Assembly (NCBI GenBank): GCA_963819075.1
Contig: CAWFUP010000002.1
Span: 806,001 to 870,000 of the forward strand
DNA from: CAVQBJ01 sp963819075
GTDB lineage: Bacteria > Actinomycetota > Thermoleophilia > Solirubrobacterales > Solirubrobacteraceae
Reading direction: 5' to 3'
DNA: 64,000 nt
The notes beneath the pieces are model-generated. The model was not told the DNA's origin. It did no database searches and saw nothing but the letters and a program-made list of their open reading frames with translations. Shown piece after piece: positions 21,401-28,751 of this stretch. Each line of letters starts with the position of its first letter. Positions within the stretch are counted from its first letter, which is position 1. The translations under genes were made by a program, and so were the position numbers.

Positions 21401-22764
21401 CCCGGGTTGGTGAGCGTGACGTTTCCGCCCACGAGGTCGTCGGCGCCGAGCGTGTTCGTGCGCGCCTTCTCGACGAGCGCGTCGTACGCATCGAGGAACT
21501 CGGAGAACGGCATCCTCGCGGCGTCGCGGATGACCGGAACCATCAGCGTGCGCGACCCGTCCTTCTTCTCGACGTCGACGGCCAGCCCGAGGTTGACCTG
21601 GCCGTCGTCGACGCGATGAGGCTTGCCGTCGATCTCGGCGAAGTGGTGAGCCATGACCGGCTGGTCGTCGGCGGCCCGGGCGATCGCGTAGGCGATCAGG
21701 TGCGTGAAGGAGACCTTGCGGCCGGCGGCCTTGAGCTCCTTGCGCCGCGCGTCGAGGACGGTGACGGCCAGCGTGCGGAAGCTCGTGGCCGTCGGGATCG
21801 CGCGGCTCTCGTCCATGTAGCGGGCGAGCGCCGCGGCGCCGCCCTTGAGCAGCTGTGCGCCCGCGGGCGCGGCGGCGGGCGCCGGCGCGCCGTTCTCGGC
21901 GACCGACAGGACGTCGGCTTTCGTGATGCGACCGGCCGGGCCGCTGCCCTGCACGTGAGCGAGATCGACGCCCTCGACGGCGGCGGCGCGGGCGGCCACG
22001 GGGGACACGCGGGCGCCATCGGGGACGATTGGCGTGCCAGCGGTCCCGTTCGCGGCGCCGGTGTCGGGTGCGGCGGCGGGCGCAGCGGGCGGCGCGGCGC
22101 CCGGCTCGGCGGCGGCCATGCGCGCGATGACCTGGCCGACGGTGACGGTGTCGCCCTCCGCGGCGAGCAGCTCGGTGATCGTGCCGCTCACTGGAGCCGG
22201 CAGCTCGACGTCGACCTTATCGGTGGAGATCTCGACGATCGTGTCGTCGCGCGCGATGAAGTCGCCGACCTTCGCGTGCCATTCGAGGATCGTGCCTTCG
22301 GTCACCGACTCGCCGGCGCCGGGGGTGACGATGTCGACGATCTGTCCGGTGGCCTCGGCGGGCGGCCCGTCTGCCGGCGGCGGTGCCTGGGGCTCGGCGG
22401 GCGGTGGGGGTGCGGGCTCGGCCGTTGTCGCCGCGCCGTTGCCGCCCGTGCCGTTCGTTACCGACGCCGCCTTGGTGGCGGCACCGTTGCCGCCGGCCGC
22501 GGCCGGCGCCCCGCCGTTGGTGCTGATCTCGGCGATCACGTCGCCGACGTTGACGGTGTCGCCTTCGGCGAAGTAGAGCTTGGCGATCGTGCCCGTGACC
22601 GTCGCGGGCACCTCGGCGTCGACCTTGTCGGTGGAGATCTCGACGAGGATGTCGTCAGCCTCGACCGAGTCGCCCTCCTGCTTGTGCCATTCGAGAATCG
22701 TGCCTTCGGTCACCGATTCGCCCATTGCGGGCATGACGACCTGTGTCGTTGCGCTGACGGCCAT
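18406..22764 (-). CDS. kgd: fused 2-oxoglutarate dehydrogenase E2-E1 with two lipoyl domains
   Basis: A 1452-residue multifunctional enzyme of the TCA cycle. Two lipoyl domains carry STDKVDAE (Lys47) and STDKVDVE (Lys183), separated by Ala/Pro-rich linkers. A peripheral-subunit-binding domain follows (about 250-290, VSPVAARAAAVEGVDL...GPAGRITKADVL). Next is an acyltransferase domain (about 320-545, STYDHRIIQGAESG), then a complete thiamine-diphosphate E1 (about 590-1452, GMAHRGRLNVLAHN, HGDAAFPAQG, GYRRFGHNEADEP). Actinobacterial Kgd/OdhA normally joins a truncated E2 to E1 without lipoyl domains. ATG 22764 is chosen because it opens directly on the first lipoyl domain; TAGAGT lies 13 nt upstream. 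An E3 subunit is not in the window. Confidence 0.95.
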   Translation of the reverse strand: MAVSATTQVVMPAMGESVTEGTILEWHKQEGDSVEADDILVEISTDKVDAEVPATVTGTIAKLYFAEGDTVNVGDVIAEISTNGGAPAAAGGNGAATKAASVTNGTGGNGAATTAEPAPPPPAEPQAPPPADGPPAEATGQIVDIVTPGAGESVTEGTILEWHAKVGDFIARDDTIVEISTDKVDVELPAPVSGTITELLAAEGDTVTVGQVIARMAAAEPGAAPPAAPAAAPDTGAANGTAGTPIVPDGARVSPVAARAAAVEGVDLAHVQGSGPAGRITKADVLSVAENGAPAPAAAPAGAQLLKGGAAALARYMDESRAIPTATSFRTLAVTVLDARRKELKAAGRKVSFTHLIAYAIARAADDQPVMAHHFAEIDGKPHRVDDGQVNLGLAVDVEKKDGSRTLMVPVIRDAARMPFSEFLDAYDALVEKARTNTLGADDLVGGNVTLTNPGGLGTVASVPRLMTGQGTIVATGSIAYPVGLGAIGAMIGAEKVLTMTSTYDHRIIQGAESGRFLARVEDYLQGEDGFYEGVFAALGVELGPQPAPPAPAAAAAAAREPAPGAIDEQSREDLMEAVQAAMSLLKAFRTHGHLAARLDPLGTEPEGDPALDPEPLGLTPEIMATIPARILRMWVPGATLLDALPHLRETYTGTIAYEIEHITSHRQRVWLREHIESGAFRTPLTTDEQKALLRRLVEVDAFERFMHKAYLGQKQFSIEGLDMTVPMLDELIQLSAAHGGREVVIGMAHRGRLNVLAHNLGRPYDTIFAEFEGASTLEAVTTIPQGGTGDVKYHHGAEGSYQLPDGESIRVNLESNPSHLEYVSPVVVGATRAAQTTRQGPHAHQDTDAAVPIIIHGDAAFPAQGVVAETLNLQALDGYKVGGSVHLITNNQVGFTTDPDDARSTHWASDLAKGFDVPIIHVNADDVAGCVSAVRLAFAFREEFGHDVLIDLIGYRRFGHNEADEPAYTQPEMYAMIKAKKRVAELWAERLIADGVVTKEGVDLQEQQVWDNLTNLHQRLKERIAAATERGDLDHGTGEYQLDRTPSPDVKTAVAADRLITINEELLRTPEGFTVHPKLVKVLERRREALGESGGIDWAHAEALAFASLLTEGTPIRLTGQDTERGTFSQRHLVLHDARTGQTVCPIQNLPGALAPFELHNSPLSEVGALGFEYGYSQEAPETLVLWEAQFGDFVNSAQVIIDQFIASGLAKWGQSSRLTLLLPHGYEGSGPEHSSARLERFLALAAEGNMRIANLTTPAQYFHLLRRQARIAKQRPLVIMTPKSLLRLPQATNRLAHLSDSQFHPVLGEPRVDESKVTRLVLCTGKIYYDLVGHSDRQGSEAITIGRVELLYPFPEGQILKLMERYPNLSEVLWVQEEPRNMGARAHMAPRLMQIMPDHIHFGYIGRPERASPGEGYPAAHVAEQSRIITTALDLSVPVSQYPRKTPGER

Positions 22765-22833
22765 GTTCGCGCTTTTCACTCTAGCGCGGCGGGTGCGCGG
22801 CAAGGCGCCTGAACACAGTCTCTCAACGGACTC

Positions 22834-23205
22834 TCATCCGCCGTCGTACCCCGTTCGGGGCAGGGACCGCCGCCGCTGCTCGCGCACGAACTCGTAGCTC
22901 CCGAAGAACGGCCCGATCCCGCCGAGCACCGCCACGGCCACCGCGAGACGCAGCGACACGACCCGCAGGCGCGCGGCGACGATGCAGGTGAGCGACATGG
23001 CGATCCACAGGAGGCCGTGGGAGAGACCGAGCACGAACGTCTCCGGCTCGGGCTTGGCCAGCGCGAACGCACAGATGAGCAGGCTCAGGTAGATGAGCGA
23101 GTGGCTGAAGGAGACCCACTTCAGGCGCTTGAAGGCGCGGTCGTGGCGGATCGGGCCGGGGCCGCTCGACTGCGCGGGGACGCCGGCCTCCCCCGCGACG
23201 CTCAT
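22834..23205 (-). CDS. DUF3817 integral membrane protein
   Basis: A 123-residue protein with three hydrophobic segments (SLIYLSLLICAFALA, LGLSHGLLWIAMSLTCIVAA, LAVAVAVLGGIGPFFGSY), matching the short actinobacterial DUF3817 family. The AFKRLKWVSFSHSL opening and GxGPFxGSYEF end are typical. Function unknown. Its ATG overlaps the stop of the NUDIX gene (ATGA at 23202-23205), implying translational coupling. Confidence 0.8.
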   Translation of the reverse strand: MSVAGEAGVPAQSSGPGPIRHDRAFKRLKWVSFSHSLIYLSLLICAFALAKPEPETFVLGLSHGLLWIAMSLTCIVAARLRVVSLRLAVAVAVLGGIGPFFGSYEFVREQRRRSLPRTGYDGG

Positions 23206-23876
23206 GCGCTCAGCCACCGAGCCATGCGGCGCAGCGCGACGTCGGCCTCCTCGGGCCAGCGACCGATGTCGGCCGGCCACCAGGCGTAGGCGTCGTGCTC
23301 GTCGTCGGGAACGACCTCGGCGTCCTCGGCCAGCCAGGCCTGGCCAACGAACATGGTCAGGCGCTGAGGCAGTCGGATGAGCGCCTCGCCATCGATCCGT
23401 TCGGGGACCACGCTCCACTCCTCGAGCAGCTCGCGCGCGAGCGTGTCGGCCGGGTTCTCGCCCAGGTCGACAGCGCCGCCGGCCCCGAGCGCCCAACGCC
23501 CGGCCCAGGAGGACAGCCACGCCGCACGGCGACCGGCGAGCCAGCGGCCGTCGGCCGAGCGGGTCACGCACAGCGCGGCCATGCTTTCCGACGCATCGTC
23601 GGAGACGAGCCGCAGGGCCCAGCGCACTGGCTGGAGCTCGAGCTCGAGACTGCCGTCGACCTCGCGATAGGACACCAGGCGCGCGGCGATCCCGTCGTGG
23701 CTCGGCGAGGATCGCTCGCGCAGCGCGGCGATCGCGGCGTCGGCGGCCGCGACGCGCTCGGGCGGCGCGTCGTAGGTGTCAGGCAGCCAATGCGCGCGGA
23801 CGCGATCGAGCGACCACGGGCCGCGGGCAAGGATCTCGGGCAACTGGGGAGGAGAGGCGGGTTCGCTCTGGGCCAT
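23202..23876 (-). CDS. NUDIX hydrolase domain protein
   Basis: A 224-residue protein. The NUDIX box is near residues 137-160 (G-AVDLG-E then seven residues then RELLEEWSV), with Ser replacing the usual Gly near its end. The first 85 residues are specific to this protein type. Members hydrolyse nucleoside diphosphates linked to another moiety; the substrate here cannot be told. ATG 23876 gives MAQSEPAS. It is divergent from the AGPS-like gene and overlaps the DUF3817 start. Confidence 0.85.
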   Translation of the reverse strand: MAQSEPASPPQLPEILARGPWSLDRVRAHWLPDTYDAPPERVAAADAAIAALRERSSPSHDGIAARLVSYREVDGSLELELQPVRWALRLVSDDASESMAALCVTRSADGRWLAGRRAAWLSSWAGRWALGAGGAVDLGENPADTLARELLEEWSVVPERIDGEALIRLPQRLTMFVGQAWLAEDAEVVPDDEHDAYAWWPADIGRWPEEADVALRRMARWLSA

Positions 23877-23937
23877 GACGATCGTCCACAAGGCTAGTGG
23901 GACGGCGGCGGCCCGGTCGCTCCGCGCCCCCGCCCCA

Positions 23938-23943
23938 TACACT
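23938..23943 (+). promoter_or_regulatory. leaderless -10 box for the AGPS-like gene
   Basis: TACACT ends 7 nt before the GTG at 23951. This spacing places the transcript start on or next to the start codon. No clear -35. Confidence 0.45.
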
Positions 23944-23950
23944 CGCCGCG

Positions 23951-25585
23951 GTGGCCGAGCGGCGACACAAGCACTGGGGCTGGGGCTACGAGGACCAGCA
24001 ACCGCCGCCCGAGCAATTGGCCGCGGTGGCCGCCGGCCTGTCGGCGCATCTCGGACTCGGCGACGGCTCACCGCCGCTCCAGCCCGTGGCGCTCGAGGCG
24101 CTGACGCTCGAGCCGCCGCGGGTCGCCGCGCCGGCCGCGCTGCGCGATATCTGCGCGTGTGACGCGCACGCCCGCGCTTCGCACGCGCTCGGGAAGTCCT
24201 ACGCCGACGTCGTGAACGGCTTCTACGGGCGTTACGCGCATCCCCCGGACGTGGTGGCCCGCCCTCGCGACGAGCGCGACGTCGAGGCCGTGCTCGAATG
24301 GTGCTCCGCCGAGCGGCTCGCCGCGATCCCGTTCGGCGGCGGGACGAGCGTCGTCGGCGGGGTCGAGCCCGATGTCGGCGACCACTACAACGGGTCCGTG
24401 TCCATCGACCTGCGCGCGATGAACCGCGTGCTCGAGGTCGACGCGGTGTCGCGCGCGGCGCGCATCCAGGCCGGCGCCACGGGGCCGCGACTGGAGGCGC
24501 AGCTCGGCGAGCATGGCCTGACGCTCCGCCACTACCCGCAATCGTTCGAATTCTCGACGCTCGGCGGCTGGATCGCCACGCGCGCCGCCGGGCACTTCGC
24601 GACGATCTGGACGCACGTCGAGGACTTCGTGGAGTCCGTGCGCGCGGTTACCCCCGCCGGGGTGTGGTCGTCGCGGCGATTGCCCGGCTCCGGCGCCGGC
24701 GTCAGCCCCGATCGCCTGCTCGCCGGGTCGGAGGGCATCCTCGGCTGCATCACCGAGGCCTGGGTGCGGGTGCTGCCGCGGCCCACGCACCGCGCGTCGG
24801 CGAGCGTGCATTTCGCGACGTTCGACGCCGGGACCGAGGCCGTGCGCGCCATCGCCCAGGCGCAGCTGTATCCGTCCAACTGCCGGCTCATCGACGCCGA
24901 GGAGGCGCGCTTGACGTTCGCCGGGGATGGCTCGGCCGCGCTGCTCGTGCTCGCCTTCGAATCCCACGACCATCCGGTCGATCCGGCCATGGATCGCGCC
25001 GTGGCGCTGTGCCACGAGCACGCCGGCGAGGTCGCGGCACGGGGTCCGAGCCGCCGCGAGGAGGGTGGCTCCTCGCCGGACGCCGCGGGCTCGTGGCGCG
25101 CCGCCTTCCTGCAGGCGCCCTACGTGCGTGATGTGCTCGTCGCGATGGGCGTCCTCAGCGAGACGTTCGAGACGGCGACGACCTGGGAGCGCTTTCCGGC
25201 CCTGCACGACGCGGTCATGACCGCCGCGGCGCGGAGCATCGAGGAGGCGACGGGCACGGCCGTCGTCGCGGGCCCGGGCGGCGCGCACGTGTCGTGCCGT
25301 TTTACGCATGTCTACCCCGACGGACCTGCTCCCTATTTCACCGTGCTCGCGCCGGCGCGGCGCGGCGAGGAGGTGGCGCAGTGGGCGCACATCAAGCGCG
25401 CCGTCTCGGACGCGCTGAGCGAGGCAGGCGCCACGATCACCCACCACCACGCCGTTGGGCGCGAGCACCGGCCGTGGTATGACCGCCAACGGCCGGAGCC
25501 GTTCGCTGCCGCGCTACGCGCGGCCAAGCGCGAGCTCGATCCAGATTGGCTGCTCAACCCCGGAGTGCTCGTGGATCGCGGATGA
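23951..25585 (+). CDS. FAD-binding oxidase, alkylglycerone-phosphate-synthase-like
   Basis: A 544-residue flavoprotein of the VAO/PCMH fold. The FAD phosphate loop is PFGGGTSVVGG. YPQSFEFSTLGGWIATRAAG and GSEGILGCITEAWVRV are the family landmarks. THHHAVGREHRPWYDRQRP near the C terminus is the His-rich active-site motif of alkyl-DHAP synthase, which swaps an acyl for an alkyl group to make ether lipids. Close bacterial homologues are often labelled simply FAD-binding oxidase, so ether-lipid synthesis is an inference. The GTG start gives ERRHKHWGWGYEDQ, typical of this group. It is coupled to the next gene by an ATGA overlap. Confidence 0.87.
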   Translation: MAERRHKHWGWGYEDQQPPPEQLAAVAAGLSAHLGLGDGSPPLQPVALEALTLEPPRVAAPAALRDICACDAHARASHALGKSYADVVNGFYGRYAHPPDVVARPRDERDVEAVLEWCSAERLAAIPFGGGTSVVGGVEPDVGDHYNGSVSIDLRAMNRVLEVDAVSRAARIQAGATGPRLEAQLGEHGLTLRHYPQSFEFSTLGGWIATRAAGHFATIWTHVEDFVESVRAVTPAGVWSSRRLPGSGAGVSPDRLLAGSEGILGCITEAWVRVLPRPTHRASASVHFATFDAGTEAVRAIAQAQLYPSNCRLIDAEEARLTFAGDGSAALLVLAFESHDHPVDPAMDRAVALCHEHAGEVAARGPSRREEGGSSPDAAGSWRAAFLQAPYVRDVLVAMGVLSETFETATTWERFPALHDAVMTAAARSIEEATGTAVVAGPGGAHVSCRFTHVYPDGPAPYFTVLAPARRGEEVAQWAHIKRAVSDALSEAGATITHHHAVGREHRPWYDRQRPEPFAAALRAAKRELDPDWLLNPGVLVDRG

Positions 25586-26517
25586 TTGCGGCGGACTACC
25601 GTGTGGCGATCCTCGGTGTCGGCGGTGTCGGGGGCTTCCTCGCCGCCGTCCTTGAGCGCGCCGGCACGGCGGTGACCGTCGTGGCCCGGGAATCGACGGC
25701 CGCACTCATCGCCGGGCGGGGTCTGCGGGTGAGCAGCGTGCGCTTCGGCGATCTCGTCGAGCGCCCGCTCGCCGTCTCGCGCCTGGGAGACACTCCGGAC
25801 GCGCTCATCGTGGCCACGAAGGCCACCGGGCTGACCGACGCCCTCGAGCGGATCGCGTGTGAGCCGCCGCTTGTCGCCCCGCTGCTCAACGGGCTCGATC
25901 ACCTCGCCGTGCTGCGCGCGCGCTTTCCGACCGACGCTGGCGCTGCGGCCCGCGTGGTGGCCGGTTCGATCCGCATCGAGGCCGATCGTCCCGAGCCCGG
26001 CGTCGCCGTGCACACGAGCCCGTTCCTGCGCGTCGACCTCGCGAGCGATGACCCGGCGGCGACGCCGGCGCTGCACGCGCTCGCGTCGGTACTGAGCGCC
26101 GCCGAGGTGCCGGTGAAGCTGCTCGACTCAGAGGCGCAGGTGCTGTGGTCCAAGCTCGTGCGCCTCAACGCGCTGGCCTGCACGACGAGTGCGTTCGACC
26201 GGCTCCTCGGACCGATCCGCAGCACCCCGGAACTGCGTGCCGAGCTCGTCGGCGCGGTGCGCGAGGGCGCCGCCGTGGCCCGCGCCGAGGGCGCCTCTGT
26301 CGAGGAGTCGGTGGTCATGGGCGAGCTCGACGCGGCCCACGAGACGCTCGGCAGCTCGATGGCCCGCGATATCACCGAGGGCCGGGCTCCCGAGCTCGAC
26401 GCGATCCCCGGGGCGGTCCTGCGCGCCGCGGCGCGCCACGAGCTGGCGTGCCCGACGATCGAGCGGCTCGTCGGGCTCATCGTGCGCCGTACGGGGCTTC
26501 CGGCGCCGGTCGTCTAG
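25582..26517 (+). CDS. 2-dehydropantoate 2-reductase family protein (ApbA/PanE)
   Basis: A 311-residue NADPH-dependent reductase. The Rossmann motif ILGVGGVGGFLAAVLERAG is at the N terminus, and the catalytic-lysine region is VLWSKLVRLNALACTTS. The C-terminal helical domain has ARDITEGRAPELDAIPGAVLRAA. PanE makes pantoate for CoA synthesis, but actinobacteria have many paralogues of uncertain substrate. Its ATG overlaps the stop of the AGPS-like gene (ATGA), so the two are co-translated. That suggests a shared pathway rather than pantothenate synthesis, which is inference. Confidence 0.87.
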   Translation: MIAADYRVAILGVGGVGGFLAAVLERAGTAVTVVARESTAALIAGRGLRVSSVRFGDLVERPLAVSRLGDTPDALIVATKATGLTDALERIACEPPLVAPLLNGLDHLAVLRARFPTDAGAAARVVAGSIRIEADRPEPGVAVHTSPFLRVDLASDDPAATPALHALASVLSAAEVPVKLLDSEAQVLWSKLVRLNALACTTSAFDRLLGPIRSTPELRAELVGAVREGAAVARAEGASVEESVVMGELDAAHETLGSSMARDITEGRAPELDAIPGAVLRAAARHELACPTIERLVGLIVRRTGLPAPVV

Positions 26518-26573
26518 CGCGGCGCCGACGCGCCGAGCGGCGCGGGCCGTGCGCCGCTACATTGTTGGTCAGC

Positions 26574-26891
26574 GTGTCGCTCGAAGCGGAGATGCTCGCG
26601 TTCATCCGCACCGGCCTGGACCACCACGCCGGCACGTGTCCGCTTGCCCCGAGGGCGATCCTGCTCAACCCGGGCAACCACGAGCTGTTCGGCTGGGACG
26701 AGCTGTGGGGGATTCCGGTGCTCCCCGACGACCGCGTTGCGCCCAAGCGCTTTCGCATCGACTGCGACGGCTCCGCGTTCGGGATCGAGGAGGAGGTCGC
26801 CGAGGCGCTCGCCACCGAGGCCCCGGCCGAGCAGCCGCTCATCGTGCCCGTCGGACCGCGCGTCGGCGAGCCGACCGCCGTCGCGGGCTGA
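26574..26891 (+). CDS. conserved hypothetical protein
   Basis: A 105-residue cytosolic protein with no recognised domain. A central segment LLNPGNHELFGWDELWGIPVLPDDRVAPKRFRIDCDG looks conserved and contains Cys and His. The C-terminal half is acidic. The GTG at 26574 is assumed; TACATT lies 10 nt before it. It stands between panE-like and the convergent phosphoesterase gene. Confidence 0.6.
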   Translation: MSLEAEMLAFIRTGLDHHAGTCPLAPRAILLNPGNHELFGWDELWGIPVLPDDRVAPKRFRIDCDGSAFGIEEEVAEALATEAPAEQPLIVPVGPRVGEPTAVAG

Positions 26892-26908
26892 ACCGTCGGT
26901 CGGCGGGG

Positions 26909-28294
26909 TCAGCTCGCTGACGGCGCCGGCATCGACGGCGTCGGCGGGTTCTCGCCGTGCGCGCGGCAGACCGCGAGGCCGGGCGCGATCGCCGGCGCGT
27001 GCGCGAGCGGCGGCGGCGCACGGAACGCCCGGCGGCGAAAGTCGAAGTAGTCGGTCATGTCGGCGGCGTTTGCGTCGCGCAGGGTCATCGCGCCGATGTT
27101 CCACGTGCGCTCGATGAAGGCGAGCGTCGAGGTGTGGTCCTGTACGAGGCGCGAGGCGTAGCCGCGGCGCGCATACGGGGAGACGGCGATGAGCGGCACG
27201 CGAAAGCCGTAGCGGTCATAGCCGCCCGGCACGTCCCCGGGCTTCAGCACCGGCGCGATCGCGTCCGGCGCGATCGCCGCGGGCGGCGGCACGTGGTCGT
27301 AGAAGCCGCCGTGCTCGTCGAAGGTGATGAACAGCGCCGAGCGCTCCCAGTTGGGCGAGCGCAGTAGCGCGTGGACGACCTGGGCCAGGAACTGCTCGCC
27401 GAACTGGACGTCCTGCGGGTTCTCCTCTGAGGAGATGCTGAAGTTCGGCTCGACGTAGGAGACGGCGGGCAGCGAGCCGGCGGCGGCGTCGGCGTAGAAC
27501 TGCGCGATCTTCGGGAAGTTCGCGGCGCGGGCCGTGGTGAGCGTGCCGGGAATGATCGCCGGGCTGGGCAGGTTGCTGTAGTAGGTCCGCCAGCTGATGC
27601 CGAATCGATCGAGGCGGTCGAAGATGGTGCCGTTGGCGGCCGGGGTCGCCTCGCTCGCCGCGAGGTCGGTGGCGATCAGCCCGCTCGCCGTCCCACTGAA
27701 CAGAAAGCGCCGGTTCGGGTAGGTCTGCGCGAGGGTCGAGCAGAAGTAGCGCTCGCCGACCGGGAAGCTTGCGGCCAGCGAGTACGTGAACGGCAGGTCG
27801 CGCTGATCGAAGAAGCTCATCGCCTCCGGACCGCTGGTACGCACGAAGCCGTCGTTGCGCCCGCCGTCCCATTGCCGATGGCTGGCATTCCACGTCTGCG
27901 TGACCGTGCTGCCGGGGCACACGGTCGGGGCGTGGAACGCGTGGAACGGGCGGCCGGCGCTGTCGCGGTTGACCGCGAGCTGTCGGCCGCCCCGGCCGAG
28001 CGGCAGGCCGTCGACGTTCCGGCGGGCGCGGACCCGGTGCGGGAGCATCCCGAGCACGTTGTCGAAGGAGTGGTTCTCCATCATCACGATGACGACGTGC
28101 TCGATCTCGGGGATCGCGTGCTCGCCCTCGGGACGGTCGGGGAAGGGGCGGCTGCCGGGCTGGCGCAGCGCGGCGTCGATCGCCGGTGGGCGAGCCCAGG
28201 CGGGCAGGCCGGCGCGGCCCACGGTCACTGCGGCGCCCGCGCCGGCGCCGAGGCGCAGCACGCCGCGGCGGGTGAGTGGATGGTCGAGGCTCAG
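26909..28294 (-). CDS. Tat-exported phosphoesterase, phospholipase C/acid phosphatase family
   Basis: About 461 residues, phosphoesterase family (PF04185). A Tat signal (PLTRRGVLRLGAGAGAA) is followed by EHVVIVMMENHSFDNVLGML, whose Glu-Asn binds metal and nucleophile. SYVEPNF, FITFDEHGGFYDHVPPP, RVPLIAVSPYARRG and DHTSTLAFIERTWN complete the active site of the alkaline-phosphatase-like fold. Substrates may be phospholipids or phosphomonoesters. No ATG or GTG precedes the Tat signal; a CTG at 28294 overlaps the glyoxalase stop (CTGA) and is my best guess. Confidence 0.85.
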   Translation of the reverse strand: MSLDHPLTRRGVLRLGAGAGAAVTVGRAGLPAWARPPAIDAALRQPGSRPFPDRPEGEHAIPEIEHVVIVMMENHSFDNVLGMLPHRVRARRNVDGLPLGRGGRQLAVNRDSAGRPFHAFHAPTVCPGSTVTQTWNASHRQWDGGRNDGFVRTSGPEAMSFFDQRDLPFTYSLAASFPVGERYFCSTLAQTYPNRRFLFSGTASGLIATDLAASEATPAANGTIFDRLDRFGISWRTYYSNLPSPAIIPGTLTTARAANFPKIAQFYADAAAGSLPAVSYVEPNFSISSEENPQDVQFGEQFLAQVVHALLRSPNWERSALFITFDEHGGFYDHVPPPAAIAPDAIAPVLKPGDVPGGYDRYGFRVPLIAVSPYARRGYASRLVQDHTSTLAFIERTWNIGAMTLRDANAADMTDYFDFRRRAFRAPPPLAHAPAIAPGLAVCRAHGENPPTPSMPAPSAS

Positions 28295-28665
28295 ACGCCC
28301 GTCTCGATGAGCTCGACTCGGTACCCGTCCGGATCGCGCACGAAGCACAGCCGGTTGCCGCCGTCGCGGACCGTGTAGGGCGGGCGCTCGGGCTCGATGC
28401 CCTTGCCCGCGAGCTCGGCGAGCGTCGCATCGAGGTCGGGGACGCTGACGGCGATGTGGTTGTAGCCGGTTCCGAGGTCGTAGCCGTCGACGCCGTGGTT
28501 GTAGGTGAGCTCCAACCGCGCCCCGTCGCCGGGGAGGCCCATGAAGACGTTGATCGCCTCGTCGCGGATCGGCATCCGGCCGAGCTCCTCGAAGCCGAGA
28601 GCCTCGTAGAAGGAGACCGAGCGGTCGATGTCGCCGATGCGATAGCAGGTGTGGATGAGCGCCAC
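28291..28665 (-). CDS. gloA: glyoxalase/VOC family protein, lactoylglutathione-lyase-like
   Basis: A 124-residue vicinal-oxygen-chelate protein very close in layout to glyoxalase I: HTCYRIGDIDRSVSFYEALGF at the start, LELTYNHGVDGYDLGTGYNHIAVSV in the middle, FVRDPDGYRVELIE at the end. Metal ligands fit His5, Glu near 52, His near 70 and Glu near 120. Glyoxalase I detoxifies methylglyoxal as a thiol adduct. In actinobacteria the thiol may be mycothiol rather than glutathione. The GTG start has TACACT 9 nt upstream. Its stop overlaps the CTG of the phosphoesterase. Confidence 0.88.
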   Translation of the reverse strand: MALIHTCYRIGDIDRSVSFYEALGFEELGRMPIRDEAINVFMGLPGDGARLELTYNHGVDGYDLGTGYNHIAVSVPDLDATLAELAGKGIEPERPPYTVRDGGNRLCFVRDPDGYRVELIETGV

Positions 28666-28751
28666 GACGAGCGCAGTGTACGCCCGCGCGGGGCGGCGCT
28701 GTGTCAGCGGGCGGCGTGGCCTGCGACAGCCGCTCGTGCAAGGATGGCCGC

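Noticed and set aside
18298..22812. A 1500-codon plus-strand frame opposite the 2-oxoglutarate dehydrogenase gene
   Set aside because: It is Arg/Leu/Gly/Val-rich with no motifs, and mirrors a highly conserved GC-rich gene; such long antisense frames are expected at this GC content.
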